Assembly (NCBI GenBank): GCA_014584395.1
Contig: JACTMY010000001.1
Coordinates: 101,385-165,384 of the forward strand
DNA length: 64,000 nt
Direction of reading: 5' to 3'
Origin: Planctomycetota bacterium
GTDB taxonomy: Bacteria > Planctomycetota > Planctomycetia > Gemmatales > HRBIN36
The position numbers and the translations under genes were made by a program. This document shows positions 44,003 through 53,934 of the stretch, one piece after another. Each line of letters opens with the position of its first letter. Position 1 is the first letter of the stretch. The notes beneath the pieces are model-generated. The model was given only the letters and a program-made list of their open reading frames with translations. It ran no database searches and was not told where the DNA came from.

Positions 44003-47000
44003 TTAAGGATCCAGCTCTTCTTTTTGCTTTCTCTTCCGCCATTCCTCGATGGCTTTGACGTTCTCATCCATGGAGCGGATCAAGTCGCGGAGCACCTGCA
44101 GAGCCTGATTGAATTCGATCAGCCGCCGCATTTCGTTCATGATTTCCTCGATCTGACGGATGAGCTGATCCAAGGGCGACGCCGTGGCGGTCCACAGGTC
44201 GGAGGGAACCTTGTCCATCTCGGCTTCCACGCGCCGGGCCAAGAGATCGAAGGCTTCCTCGGTCTGGCTGTAGAGATTGCCCGGCTGCAGAATGCCCGCC
44301 AAGGGGCGGCAGATTTTTTCGTCGATCCGCTCGAGCACCTTGATCTGGCAGCGGTTCAGCGCCAATTCGCGGTAGACCTGCCGGAACTCCCGCAGCACCT
44401 TCTCGTCGAGGACGATGCGGCTTTGCAGCAGCATCTTCTGAAAATCCTGAGCGTCGGCCGCGGCCCGCCGCAGTTCTTGCTCGGAATAGGAGGCATACTC
44501 CGCTTGCATCTTCTTGAGCTGCGTCCGCACGCGCTTGAGCTGGGACAGCGCCTCCTCGCAGCGGTCGCGCAAATCCTCCTCCCGCTTGCCGATCTCGATC
44601 ATCAAGTCCTGTTCGTTCACGACAAGGAAATCGAAGTTCTCAAGGGCCACCCCCTCCTGATGAAGCGGGATCGACGGTTGGCTCGACTCATCGCGGCGAT
44701 TGTCCAGGGCGACCAAGCGCACCACCAGCCGATACGGCGTCGGCTGCAAGGGTTGATCCAGCGGCTTCTTGAGGGCCGCGCGCAGCTCCAGCGTGTCCAG
44801 GAATTCATCGTTCAGGCGTAGGACCGGGCCGTAGGATTGCAGATCTTGATATTGCGAGCGATACTCGCGCACGGGCTGCCAATAGGGCCAAGGCCAATGA
44901 GCGACCGCTCCCGTCACCGGCCGCTGCATCAACGCCGGCAGGGTCCGCAGCGGGTCGCCCGGCAGCGTCGCCAGCAAGCGCGGCCATTCCACGTCCGTCC
45001 AGCGGTCGAAGCGATAGGGAGGACGGTAAGGCTGTGCCAGGCTCAGGGGCTGAAATTGCCGGAAGGGGATGCGCGCTTTGTGCAGCAGCGTGCGATCCAT
45101 TTTTTCCAGGGTGACGTCGTAGGCCAAGGCCGACAAGCCATGATCGTCCCGCACGGTCGCCGACAGCGGCAGGATCGCTTGCGGGGTGACCATCTTGCGG
45201 TTGACGACTTCGAAGGCGGCGCGGGCGAACTCCGGCGGCCGATCCTGGGAACTGCCGATGATGAGCTTGCGGACCGCCTTGATTCCGTCGGTGTCGATCA
45301 GCTCGAGCCGGCACCGCAAATCTTCGCGGCCCAGGGGCCGCAGCGCCAGCTTGAAGTGGGGGTTGCCCGGCTGATGTTCCACCGTGCCCGGGGTGGGGTC
45401 CAGGGGCATCTCGCTGATGAGCCTCACCTCTTGCAGGGTCTTGTAGGACTGGCCCTCCAGTTGGACCTGTGAGCCGGAAGGCGCCTCGCCCCGGGATTCA
45501 TCCCCATCCAGCGACATGACAAACGGCCCGGTGGTGACGCGCTGGTTGCTGCCGTGCAAGTAGCCCGGCTCGGAATGGAAGCGGACCAGCCGTTTGAGCG
45601 TGGGGAGCGGTTTGACGTCGACGCGATACCAGGGCGTCGCGGCGCCGGGGGCCAACGCGCGAAAGCGGAAGGGCTGTTCGATTTTCTTGAAATCATAGAA
45701 GAAATCCATCGTGCCTTCGATGCGTTTGACTTCGGGCTGGCCGCGCTTGGGGCGAACGAGGCCGCGCTCCTCGCCTTCGACGATCTGTTCGAATTCGATG
45801 GTGATCTTGTTGGGCACCAAGAGGCGGCGGAAATTGCGGCGCCTCAGGGCATGGGATTGATCGGCACGCTGATCCAGTTCATCGAACAGGTTGAGCAGCT
45901 TGATCCGCATCTGGTCGCCGAGCGACTCGGCCGAAGCCGCCACTTCCAATTCCTCGAGCCGGGCCAGGAAGTCAGCCAGGGGCAAGCCGCGCCACGCCGC
46001 GGGCCAGCGGGCGGCTTCGCTCGGCGAGATCGCGAGCAGATCCATGGCGGTTTGCCCGGAGGCTTCGGCGATGAGCTGCACCGCCGACCGCGACAGGAAC
46101 GGCACGGGCACGGGGTAGCCCAGGAAGGGCGCCCAGCAGGCGGCATCCTCGGCCACGGGCCGCTCGCCGCGCCAGCGCTGCCGCTGCCGTTTGCATTCTT
46201 CGGGGGTCAAGCGCTCCGCCACCTGCAAGCTGGCCAGCCATTCCGGGTCGGGCCGCGCCTGCCAGGCCGCGGGGAAGAACTGCCGCAGTTCGGGATCGAT
46301 CTGGCTGGATGCCGCGATCTGGCTTTGCACGTAGCCGATCAGGGCCAGCCCCAACTCGCGGCGATACGCCTCGAAAACCTCGGCGTTTTCGATTCGGGCA
46401 TGGACCTGATCCAGGGTCAATTTCTGCCAGTCATGGGGCAAGGCGGCGTAACACCAAGGGGTGAACATGCTGCCCTGCAATTCCCAGGCCCGCTGCCGCG
46501 CCACGTCCGGTCCCGCCGGCAGCAGGTCCTGCAGCCAATGCAGCGGCCGCCATCCCTCCGGGTTCTCGTTGGAGGAAACGACCCATTTCCAGGAATGAAT
46601 CCGCAACTGCAATTCGCTGCCGAACGGCACGGCCTTGGTGGGCTGCTGGCTAAACTCCTCGATGCTGAGGATCGTGCGCCGCGGCCAATAGGCTTCCTGC
46701 AACAGGAGGTTGCGTTCGGCCCAGCGCATGCCGGGGTCGGTGGCGAAGATCATGATGACCGCCCCCAGGCCGATCAAGCCCGCCGCCGCCAGCGTCCGCA
46801 GCCCCAGGCGCTGGCGGTTGAACACGTCGTGGATCGAGACCTGGCGGATGCGCTGTGCCGCTTCCTCCATCGTGGCGCCGAGCAGGGGTTGCGACACGTC
46901 TTCGTCCTGGGCATGAGCCGCGGAGGACATCTCGATGGCCGTGATCAGCCGATCGCCCAGGATGTTGGGGAAGCGGCGTTCGAGAACCAGGGCCAGCGCC

Positions 47001-47338
47001 TCGGGCCGGAACCGCGCCATGAGGCGGTAAATGAGATGATAAAACAGGATCGTGCCGAGCCCCAGCAGCAGGACGAGCCAAGCCGCCGCCCGCACGATCT
47101 TGTGTCCCGCCACCAGGCCGTCGCGCAGATAGTCGACGCCGAGCCATTGAAACAGGAAGCTGAAATCGAACAGAAACGAGACAAGGCACCAGGTGCCCGC
47201 GAAGATGACCGCCCAGGACAGCCCCTCGGCCAGGACGTACCAGCGAATCCGCCGATCCAGGTGCAAGAGGGGCGCGTTCAGCGAAGCGAGGGGTCGCCGG
47301 GACGCGGGCGGCGGGGTTGTAACAGGCGCGGTGGCCAT
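44003..47338 (-). CDS. DUF4175-like large membrane protein
   Basis: 1111 residues. Three membrane helices in the N-terminal 210 residues (about 38-60, 84-105, 186-202). A very long extracytoplasmic region follows with beta-rich repeats (RFRALAPGAATPWYRVDVKPLPTLKRLVRF and a recurring Ig-like strand pattern), then a C-terminal coiled coil (about 930-1111). The layout matches DUF4175 proteins, which sit beside MoxR/vWA genes in several groups; the assignment is by architecture. It lies directly downstream of the vWA gene (36 bp). Confidence 0.65.
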   Translation of the reverse strand: MATAPVTTPPPASRRPLASLNAPLLHLDRRIRWYVLAEGLSWAVIFAGTWCLVSFLFDFSFLFQWLGVDYLRDGLVAGHKIVRAAAWLVLLLGLGTILFYHLIYRLMARFRPEALALVLERRFPNILGDRLITAIEMSSAAHAQDEDVSQPLLGATMEEAAQRIRQVSIHDVFNRQRLGLRTLAAAGLIGLGAVIMIFATDPGMRWAERNLLLQEAYWPRRTILSIEEFSQQPTKAVPFGSELQLRIHSWKWVVSSNENPEGWRPLHWLQDLLPAGPDVARQRAWELQGSMFTPWCYAALPHDWQKLTLDQVHARIENAEVFEAYRRELGLALIGYVQSQIAASSQIDPELRQFFPAAWQARPDPEWLASLQVAERLTPEECKRQRQRWRGERPVAEDAACWAPFLGYPVPVPFLSRSAVQLIAEASGQTAMDLLAISPSEAARWPAAWRGLPLADFLARLEELEVAASAESLGDQMRIKLLNLFDELDQRADQSHALRRRNFRRLLVPNKITIEFEQIVEGEERGLVRPKRGQPEVKRIEGTMDFFYDFKKIEQPFRFRALAPGAATPWYRVDVKPLPTLKRLVRFHSEPGYLHGSNQRVTTGPFVMSLDGDESRGEAPSGSQVQLEGQSYKTLQEVRLISEMPLDPTPGTVEHQPGNPHFKLALRPLGREDLRCRLELIDTDGIKAVRKLIIGSSQDRPPEFARAAFEVVNRKMVTPQAILPLSATVRDDHGLSALAYDVTLEKMDRTLLHKARIPFRQFQPLSLAQPYRPPYRFDRWTDVEWPRLLATLPGDPLRTLPALMQRPVTGAVAHWPWPYWQPVREYRSQYQDLQSYGPVLRLNDEFLDTLELRAALKKPLDQPLQPTPYRLVVRLVALDNRRDESSQPSIPLHQEGVALENFDFLVVNEQDLMIEIGKREEDLRDRCEEALSQLKRVRTQLKKMQAEYASYSEQELRRAAADAQDFQKMLLQSRIVLDEKVLREFRQVYRELALNRCQIKVLERIDEKICRPLAGILQPGNLYSQTEEAFDLLARRVEAEMDKVPSDLWTATASPLDQLIRQIEEIMNEMRRLIEFNQALQVLRDLIRSMDENVKAIEEWRKRKQKEELDP

Positions 47339-47374
47339 GAAGAATCACCTTCCTCCATCCAACAGTCTACGCGA

Positions 47375-50300
47375 TCAAGCCAGCCTCAACCATTTACGCG
47401 CCAGCCATTCCATCCCTAAAAGGGTGATCCCCAGCAGCAACACCCACGACCAGCCGCCGGCCTGGTCCGGATCGTCCAGGTGGGCAAACACGGTGAAGCC
47501 CTTGTCCCAGATGTCCTTGGCCTTGCCCTCGGTGCGGAAGGTGATGATGTTGGTGTCGAGGCATTCCGCGATCCACGGCGCCGCGGCCAAATCAAAGAAC
47601 AACCGCTCCTCGACGTCGTTGCCGTTGATCAATTCCTTGCTGCCCAGCGACCCGTCCTCCTGAAGGAGCAACATGGCTTGGCGGGCTTGGGCGAGGGCGG
47701 TGAAAAAGCCTTGCCGTTTGCTGGGGTCCAGGAGCGCGACGTCCTTGGCGGAACTGGCCAGGCGATACAGCCAGGTGAAATCGGGCCGGGGATCGTCCCG
47801 CTCGGGGTCGGAGGCTTCGACGCGATAGCGGGACTGGAGCCGTTCGCTGGAGCCGGGGATGGCCAGTTCCAGGCGATAGCGGCCGATGCGTCCCGCCGCG
47901 AAGCGGAACAGAAACTTGCCTGGCGCGCCCACGATTTCCGGTTCGGTGCGGAGCCGCGGCTGCGCCAGGATCGTTTGCACGTAGTTTTCCCATTCCTCGG
48001 GACTCGGCTCCACGCCGCGCTGGCCCCGCACATTAGGGTCGCTGAACCAATAGCGCCGGGCCACGGCGCGCAGCCCCTCATCGCGAACCAGCAGCGGCTT
48101 GACGCCCTCTTCCGCGTCCAGGGGGACGACCTTGAGGATCATGTCGCCCACGAATTCGGGGCGCGAGAGCGGCCGGAGCGTGGCGTCGAGGAGGTCCACA
48201 TCCACTGTGACCATTTCCCCTTCGGTGAAGCGGTTGCCCACGACCATCATGCCGCGGGCCGAGTCGCGTTTGCCCATGTGCCGCAGCAGCTTCGTCCAGA
48301 AGCGCTCGTGGAATTTCTCGCTGAACTGCCGCAAGCGGTAGGTTTCCCCCGAGCCGATGTAGAAGACCGGTCCCTTGCCATATTTCGACATGACGAAAAA
48401 GGGCTGCTTCTGGCCGGTGGGGGTCATGGATTTGGCGTCGGGATCGCCGAACCGGGCCAACACCGCCGTGCCCGGCTTGGCTTCCATCAAGGGGAAGAAG
48501 CTGAAAAAGCCCCGGCGGGCCGGCCCCTCCGCCTGGCCCGTGTCGGCGTTGCGCGGCACGTCGAAGTAAAACTCCCATCCCTGCAAGGCCCGGGCGGGAT
48601 CGTTCAGGTCCGTCAGATCGAGGAAGGGCATGTTCGCCGCGGCGGGTTCCCAATTCAGCGCGAACGGCTCCTTGACCTGCCGATCGATCTGCAGCACCGA
48701 GCTGGCGGTATCGTCAAGCTGCACGGGATACAATTGCCGAATGATGCTCAGGTCCGCGTCGCGGGCCAAGGCAAAGGTATGCACCGGGCCGGCGATGAAG
48801 ATCAAGCCGCCGCCCATCTGCTCGACCCAGCGCTGCAGGTTCGCCTGCGGGGAGGGCTTGTCGACCGACCCCACGACGGGGACCTGCTTCCAATCCACGT
48901 CGAAGGCGACGATGACGTCGTAGTTCCCCAGGTTCATCGGATCGGCGTCGCGATCCCGCAAGTCCGAAGGAAACTTGGTCAACAGCCGCTTCGGGTCCAC
49001 GTCCTGCACGGTGCCCGGCTGGGAGCTTTGCAAATAAACGGACAGGTCGAACTTGTCCGGTTCGCGGGTGAGCAGGGTGCGGACGAATTGATACTCTTTC
49101 GACGGCCCGGAGGCCATCAGCAGGATCGACAGCTTGCGATCCTCCACCTTGACGACGACCGGTTCCTGGGTGATGTTGTCCGCGCGGGTCCTTTCGCCGC
49201 GCAGCGGGGCCGCCTTGGCCGACAGTTTCCAATCGCCCTTGATCCGCTCGGGATTGGTGATGCGGAACTCGGCGGAACCGCGCATCGTGCGGCCCGGACC
49301 GGCCGAGAGGCGCACCGTTTGCTGCTTTTCTTCCGGCGGGCCGACCGGCCTGTCGATCTTCAGTTGCACGTTGACGGCTTGCCCCGCAGCGAGGTGTTCG
49401 CCCTCGACGGCCACGCGCACGGGGAATTCATCCTCCGGCTGGATGCGGCTCGGAGCGAGCACGTCGACAATCCGCAGGTTCGGCGAGCGCTGCCGCTGCC
49501 CCAGCCCCACGGTGAAGATGGGGATCTTTTCCTTGCGGGCCAAGGCCATCGCTTCCTGCCAATCTTGCTCCGACCCGGACGTGCTGTGCCCGTCGCTGAA
49601 GAGGATCACGCCTTGCAGGTTATTCGTCGACTCCTTGCGGAGCACGTCGCGGAGGGCCGCCCCGGGATTGGTGCGATTGAGGAGCCGTTCGATCCGTTGC
49701 TGCCGGTCGAGCATGCTCTTTTCCAGACTGTCCGCCAGTTCGTGCTCTCTTTGTTCCGGCAAGGCCACATCGGGACGCCAGGATCGGGCCACCCGCACCA
49801 TCTCCGTGATCAGTTCGGGGGACATCCATTGATCCAGCGTCGCATGCAGCCGCGGCTCCAGCCGATAGGCCCACTCGCTCGCGGACAGGGACTGCCCGGC
49901 CTGGAGATTCCAAGGCTCCGGATCGAGCATTTCCCCGAAGCGGTAACAGATGAGGGGATTCTTCTCGAGCAGCCGCGTCAGGAAGGGTTTGGCCTTGGCC
50001 GCCGCGGCGGGGCTGGTCGGCGCGGGCAAGGCGTGGTTGCTTTCATCGCTGCCCGCCGCGTTCGGCGAGCCGTCGGTCGGCGGCGCGGTCGTGCCGGCGC
50101 GGGAAGCCGTCAGCAGGTCGATCAAGCCCTCCTGCCGCGTCCGGCGGAGCGGTTCGGGCTGGTCGGCCACCGGATCGTCGCTGGTCTGCATGCTCGCCGA
50201 GACGTCGAACAGCAGCAGCACCTTGGACTGCTGCCGGCTGTATTCCACCTGCCGCATGGCGGGCAGCAGCCAGACGCAAAAGATCAGCACGTAGAACAGC

Positions 50301-50518
50301 ATCCGGCAGGACGCCAGCAGGAGCGACCAGGGCTTGCCAATGGTGCGGCTTTCCTTCAGATACGTGCGGACCGACCAGAAGAGAACCAGCAACAGGACGG
50401 GCACGCCCAAGGCCAGCCACCAGCGCGGCTCGAAAGGCACGCTGCGGCCAAACAGTTCGGCCGGCTCCTCCAGGCGCCGCCAGATGAATTCCATGTGCTG
50501 TTCCGCGGTTTGCATCAT
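47375..50518 (-). CDS. membrane vWA protein with glutamine-amidotransferase-like domain
   Basis: 1047 residues. Two N-terminal membrane helices (about 35-52, 65-86), then a vWA-type domain starting with a MIDAS motif FDVSASM (Asp105, Ser107, Ser109) and an inserted low-complexity loop. Beta-rich domains follow. A GATase-1/DUF1355-like Rossmann domain (NYDVIVAFDVDWKQVPVVG, GGGLIFIAGPVH) lies at about 530-620. A membrane helix is at the C-terminus (about 1020-1040). vWA domains bind divalent metals and partner proteins, including MoxR ATPases. The start is uncertain (ATG pair at 50518/50515 with a weak site). Confidence 0.8.
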   Translation of the reverse strand: MMQTAEQHMEFIWRRLEEPAELFGRSVPFEPRWWLALGVPVLLLVLFWSVRTYLKESRTIGKPWSLLLASCRMLFYVLIFCVWLLPAMRQVEYSRQQSKVLLLFDVSASMQTSDDPVADQPEPLRRTRQEGLIDLLTASRAGTTAPPTDGSPNAAGSDESNHALPAPTSPAAAAKAKPFLTRLLEKNPLICYRFGEMLDPEPWNLQAGQSLSASEWAYRLEPRLHATLDQWMSPELITEMVRVARSWRPDVALPEQREHELADSLEKSMLDRQQRIERLLNRTNPGAALRDVLRKESTNNLQGVILFSDGHSTSGSEQDWQEAMALARKEKIPIFTVGLGQRQRSPNLRIVDVLAPSRIQPEDEFPVRVAVEGEHLAAGQAVNVQLKIDRPVGPPEEKQQTVRLSAGPGRTMRGSAEFRITNPERIKGDWKLSAKAAPLRGERTRADNITQEPVVVKVEDRKLSILLMASGPSKEYQFVRTLLTREPDKFDLSVYLQSSQPGTVQDVDPKRLLTKFPSDLRDRDADPMNLGNYDVIVAFDVDWKQVPVVGSVDKPSPQANLQRWVEQMGGGLIFIAGPVHTFALARDADLSIIRQLYPVQLDDTASSVLQIDRQVKEPFALNWEPAAANMPFLDLTDLNDPARALQGWEFYFDVPRNADTGQAEGPARRGFFSFFPLMEAKPGTAVLARFGDPDAKSMTPTGQKQPFFVMSKYGKGPVFYIGSGETYRLRQFSEKFHERFWTKLLRHMGKRDSARGMMVVGNRFTEGEMVTVDVDLLDATLRPLSRPEFVGDMILKVVPLDAEEGVKPLLVRDEGLRAVARRYWFSDPNVRGQRGVEPSPEEWENYVQTILAQPRLRTEPEIVGAPGKFLFRFAAGRIGRYRLELAIPGSSERLQSRYRVEASDPERDDPRPDFTWLYRLASSAKDVALLDPSKRQGFFTALAQARQAMLLLQEDGSLGSKELINGNDVEERLFFDLAAAPWIAECLDTNIITFRTEGKAKDIWDKGFTVFAHLDDPDQAGGWSWVLLLGITLLGMEWLARKWLRLA

Positions 50519-50596
50519 CTCAGCTTGTTCTCGAAGGTTGCGGCCAGGGGTTCAAGGGCCGTGAAGGCCGGGCCCCCCTCTTCGGCCTTGCTCCAT

Positions 50597-53530
50597 TCAG
50601 GATCCCGCCGCCGGGGCCTTGACGTGATGGCTGAACTTCACCGCCATCCATTGTTCCAAGCCCAGGAGCAACAGGAACAACAACAGAATCATCGAATAGT
50701 CCGACCAGGAATTGTTCTTGATGACTTCCTGGGTTTCCGTCTGCAAGGGATTGAGCGCGAACCAATGGCGCTGCTGGACCCACATTTGGGCTTCGGCCTG
50801 CGAAAGCTTGGCGCTGCCCTGATGCAGGGCTTGCACCATTTTCTCCCGGAAATCCGTCTCCGCGACGCGGGCCAGGTCGCCCTCCTGGCGGCTGTCCACG
50901 TTGAAGGCGAGCGGCCATTCCTCCGGCGGGGCCTTGCCCGATGCGATCTGGGGATCGAGCAGCGATTCGCCCTCCCCCATGGTCGGGGCGCTGGCGTCGC
51001 TCTTGGGTTGATTGAGCCGCAACCGGTACAACCCCGGCCCGCGCACGGCCTCGATGTGCGCCCGCCACTCCTGGACGTCGGGCTGATCCCGGCTCGCCGC
51101 GCTTTCCGCGAGGATGACGTTGACCCGCTCGGGGCGGACCGCGTCGTTGGCCTGATACCACACTTCCACTTCCGGTTGATACCGCTGCTTGTCGAGCCAC
51201 AGTTCATAGGGCAGCCCGACGCGGTGGTTGATGTCGCGATCCCCCGAGGAGCGCGACAGGGCGGTCAAATAGCCTTGCGTGCTCAGCATCATCGGGACGA
51301 AGAAAAACTCCCCCAGGTCGCCGCTCGCCAGCGTGTTCCAGGGATAGTCCTTGCCGCGGATCGGCGTGGACGCGATGGGCGTGAGCAGGACCATGACCTG
51401 GCCCGGCTGCGAACCCTTGGGAAAGCGGCTTTCGAGCAACAGCGGGTCGCCCGTCTGCAAGTTCGCCAGCAATTGCTCCGCTTGCCGCTTCAGTTCGACC
51501 TGGCCTGGATCGTTCCAGAACGACGCCAACGCCGCGTCGGCGAGCAGGCTGCTCAGGGCGTCCAGCAGCGGACCTTTCTGGCGGCGCTTATCCTGCGCCT
51601 CTTCCACGGCTTCGCGGAGCGCCTCGGCATAACCGCGCAGCTTGTCGGGCGGCCCCCCGGAGGCTTGGCGCAGGCGATCCGCCAGGCTCAAGGCATCGTC
51701 CCGATACAGCTCCAAGGGCCGGCGGTTGGTCAATTGCAGCAGGACCTGGGCGCCCGCGGGCGGCTGCCACGCCGGGTCCACCCGGAAGTAGCGGTTCACG
51801 ATGAGATAACGGCTGAGCAGATCGACCCAATCCCCTTCGAAGGGCAGCACCGGATGCCCCATCTTGAGGAAGCGCACCTTGGGGGAAACGTCGCGCTCGT
51901 CCGGCGGCTCATCGATGAAGGTCGACGTGCTGCGGCCTTCCGGGTCGGGCCGGAGCATGAGCGGCACGGGAAAGAGGCCCTCGCCCTTGCGGTGCAGATG
52001 TTCGTTGAAGCTGATGACGTTGGTCCGCGGCCCGAGGCTGAAGAACAGGCTGCCTCCCGACTGTACGTAGCTTTCGAGCAGGGGCAGCGTCTCGGGATCG
52101 AGGTCCGCGTCCCCTTTGCCGACGCCGGCGATGTTGAGCAGATAGATGACGGGGAACGTCCGCAGGTCCGTGCGCTTCTGCAGGTCGCGCGGCTCAATGC
52201 GTTCGATGCGGTACCCCGTTCGCGGGCTGCCGGTCAGGGCCGCATGGACGAAGAAACTATCGGGGGCGACCTCGCGATGGCGATGGTCGGGATCGACGAC
52301 GAGGACGGGGATGTCCCGGCGGAGTTCGACGAAGGTAAACGCCTGGTTGTCGACCAGCAGATGGTCGCGCTGCTCGGATTCCTCCAAGCGAACGTGGATC
52401 GCCTTGAGGCCCAGCGGCTCCTCGGGCGGAAATTCGAGATTGAGCACGATCCATTGCTCCTCCTTGCCGCCCAGGCGGTCGATGAGGCGAACGGCGCGCT
52501 CGACGCCGGCGATGCTGACGCGCAGCCGCACCTGGCGGCGCTCGGCTTCGCTAAAGTTTTTGACGACGACGTGCAAGTCGAAGGGAAGCCGGGGCGTGAC
52601 GACGCGCATGGGGATGTCGAAGGCGGCAGCGGCCGGGCTGGCGGCGGTGTCGCCGCGGCGGCGCGGTTTGACGACGGCGTCGAGGATGCCCACGTTGGGA
52701 TGGCCGGCGGGCGTTTCCGCGAGGCTGGGCGTCCGCGGCGGCCGGGCCACGTCATGCAGCTTGACGCGCGTCTTCAGGGTGCGGGCCGCGTGGGCCAGGG
52801 TCTGATTCAGTTCCTCCGAAGCCGCATCGAGCCAATCCACGCGGCGAAAGTCGCTGATCAGGTGCAAGTGGCGATGGCCGTCCTTGACGCGCTCGAGATA
52901 GCGCATGGCCTGCTTGACCGCGGGCAGCGGCGACAGCGGCAGATAGGTGCACCGCGCCGTTTCCAGCCGATCCTTCAGCCCCGTCAGTTCCGCGCCGGTC
53001 ATGAGCAAACCCAGCGCCGCCTGGGCATCCTCCGGGGAACCGGAATCGGCGAGGCTCTTGCCGATCTCGGGATGCTGCGGGTCGGAGTAGCGGAGGATGT
53101 GCCAATAGTGGGCGCCGCCCTGATCGAGGTGGCTTTGGCCCAATTCGCCGATAAGCTGAATCGCCGAGCGAAACGCCGTGCCCGTTTCGGGGGTCCGGGC
53201 GTCGATCAAATCATGCATGCTGAGGGAATCGTCAAGCAGGATGACGTGGTGATTCGGCCAGTCGGCGGAGCGGCCCGCGTCGCCCATGAGCCAGGTGGGC
53301 CGGGCGATCAAGGCCGCCACCAGCGCCACGAGCAGGCAGCGCGCGGCCAGAAGCAGCAGTTGCTCGATGATCAGCTTGCGCTGCTGCCGTTGCTGCGATT
53401 TCAGCAGGAACTCCATGGCGGCGAAACGAACGCGGCGATAGCGCAGCCGATTCAGCAAGTGAATGATGATCGGCACGCTGACGGCGAGCAGCCCCCACCA
53501 GGCCATCGGATTGATCGCGGATTCAAACAT
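50597..53530 (-). CDS. BatA-type membrane vWA protein
   Basis: 977 residues. The N-terminal BatA module is clear: MAWWGLLAVSVPIIIHLLNR (helix about 8-28), RRVRFAAMEFL, and a second helix (about 58-77). It is followed by a vWA domain with MIDAS DDSLSM (Asp100, Ser102, Ser104). Long extracytoplasmic beta-rich regions and a C-terminal membrane helix (about 945-963) complete it. BatA proteins were named for Bacteroides aerotolerance and occur with MoxR and DUF58 proteins. The chosen ATG (53530) has AAGGA 7 nt upstream and clears the neighbouring zinc-ribbon gene; a longer frame would overlap it. Confidence 0.88.
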   Translation of the reverse strand: MFESAINPMAWWGLLAVSVPIIIHLLNRLRYRRVRFAAMEFLLKSQQRQQRKLIIEQLLLLAARCLLVALVAALIARPTWLMGDAGRSADWPNHHVILLDDSLSMHDLIDARTPETGTAFRSAIQLIGELGQSHLDQGGAHYWHILRYSDPQHPEIGKSLADSGSPEDAQAALGLLMTGAELTGLKDRLETARCTYLPLSPLPAVKQAMRYLERVKDGHRHLHLISDFRRVDWLDAASEELNQTLAHAARTLKTRVKLHDVARPPRTPSLAETPAGHPNVGILDAVVKPRRRGDTAASPAAAAFDIPMRVVTPRLPFDLHVVVKNFSEAERRQVRLRVSIAGVERAVRLIDRLGGKEEQWIVLNLEFPPEEPLGLKAIHVRLEESEQRDHLLVDNQAFTFVELRRDIPVLVVDPDHRHREVAPDSFFVHAALTGSPRTGYRIERIEPRDLQKRTDLRTFPVIYLLNIAGVGKGDADLDPETLPLLESYVQSGGSLFFSLGPRTNVISFNEHLHRKGEGLFPVPLMLRPDPEGRSTSTFIDEPPDERDVSPKVRFLKMGHPVLPFEGDWVDLLSRYLIVNRYFRVDPAWQPPAGAQVLLQLTNRRPLELYRDDALSLADRLRQASGGPPDKLRGYAEALREAVEEAQDKRRQKGPLLDALSSLLADAALASFWNDPGQVELKRQAEQLLANLQTGDPLLLESRFPKGSQPGQVMVLLTPIASTPIRGKDYPWNTLASGDLGEFFFVPMMLSTQGYLTALSRSSGDRDINHRVGLPYELWLDKQRYQPEVEVWYQANDAVRPERVNVILAESAASRDQPDVQEWRAHIEAVRGPGLYRLRLNQPKSDASAPTMGEGESLLDPQIASGKAPPEEWPLAFNVDSRQEGDLARVAETDFREKMVQALHQGSAKLSQAEAQMWVQQRHWFALNPLQTETQEVIKNNSWSDYSMILLLFLLLLGLEQWMAVKFSHHVKAPAAGS

Positions 53531-53610
53531 CCCTTTGTCCTTGCCATGGAACCGGCGCTCGCGCCGCTTCGCCACTCCTTCGCCGCCGCCCCGTGGAGGC
53601 CCCCTCCCGC

Positions 53611-53811
53611 TCAGGTCGAGGGATTTTCCTTTTTCTTCCCATAATAGCGCTCGACTTCCTCGACGGTCATTTTCACCGTGTCGGGAAGCTGTTTTTGGAT
53701 TTCCTCGGCTTTGAATTCGCACTGGCACGCGGGGCACTTGACTTGCCGCCCCATGGCTTTGTCAGGAGCGTTGTAGGTCCGTTTGCATTGCGGGCACATG
53801 ATGCTGGGCAT
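53611..53811 (-). CDS. small zinc-ribbon protein
   Basis: 66 residues. CPQCKRTYNAPDKAMGRQVK-CPACQCEF: two CxxC pairs (residues about 6-9 and 26-29) of an MJ0042/zinc-ribbon type finger, then a short charged helix (VKMTVEEVERYYGKKK). GAGGAG lies 9 nt before the ATG at 53811. Its place between the DUF58 and BatA/vWA genes suggests that it belongs to the same module, perhaps as an accessory or regulator. Confidence 0.8.
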   Translation of the reverse strand: MPSIMCPQCKRTYNAPDKAMGRQVKCPACQCEFKAEEIQKQLPDTVKMTVEEVERYYGKKKENPST

Positions 53812-53934
53812 GATCCCACTCTCCTCTCCAATCGGCCGTCGCTGACTTGTTTCCACCACTGCTTCTCTCTGTCCCGAACCAACCGCTGCGCCGCCGAGCC
53901 GCCGAGCCGCTCCGATCCTCGGCTCGCCAGACCC

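Noticed and set aside
45554..47419. A 621-codon plus-strand frame opposite the DUF4175-like gene
   Set aside because: Antisense shadow of a conserved-looking membrane protein gene; no domain and no start signal.
47480..53644. A 2054-codon open frame on the plus strand covering the vWA and BatA genes
   Set aside because: It is the antisense of two clear minus-strand genes with conserved MIDAS and membrane motifs. Long antisense frames are expected in high-GC coding DNA, and the frame has no recognisable domain or ribosome site.
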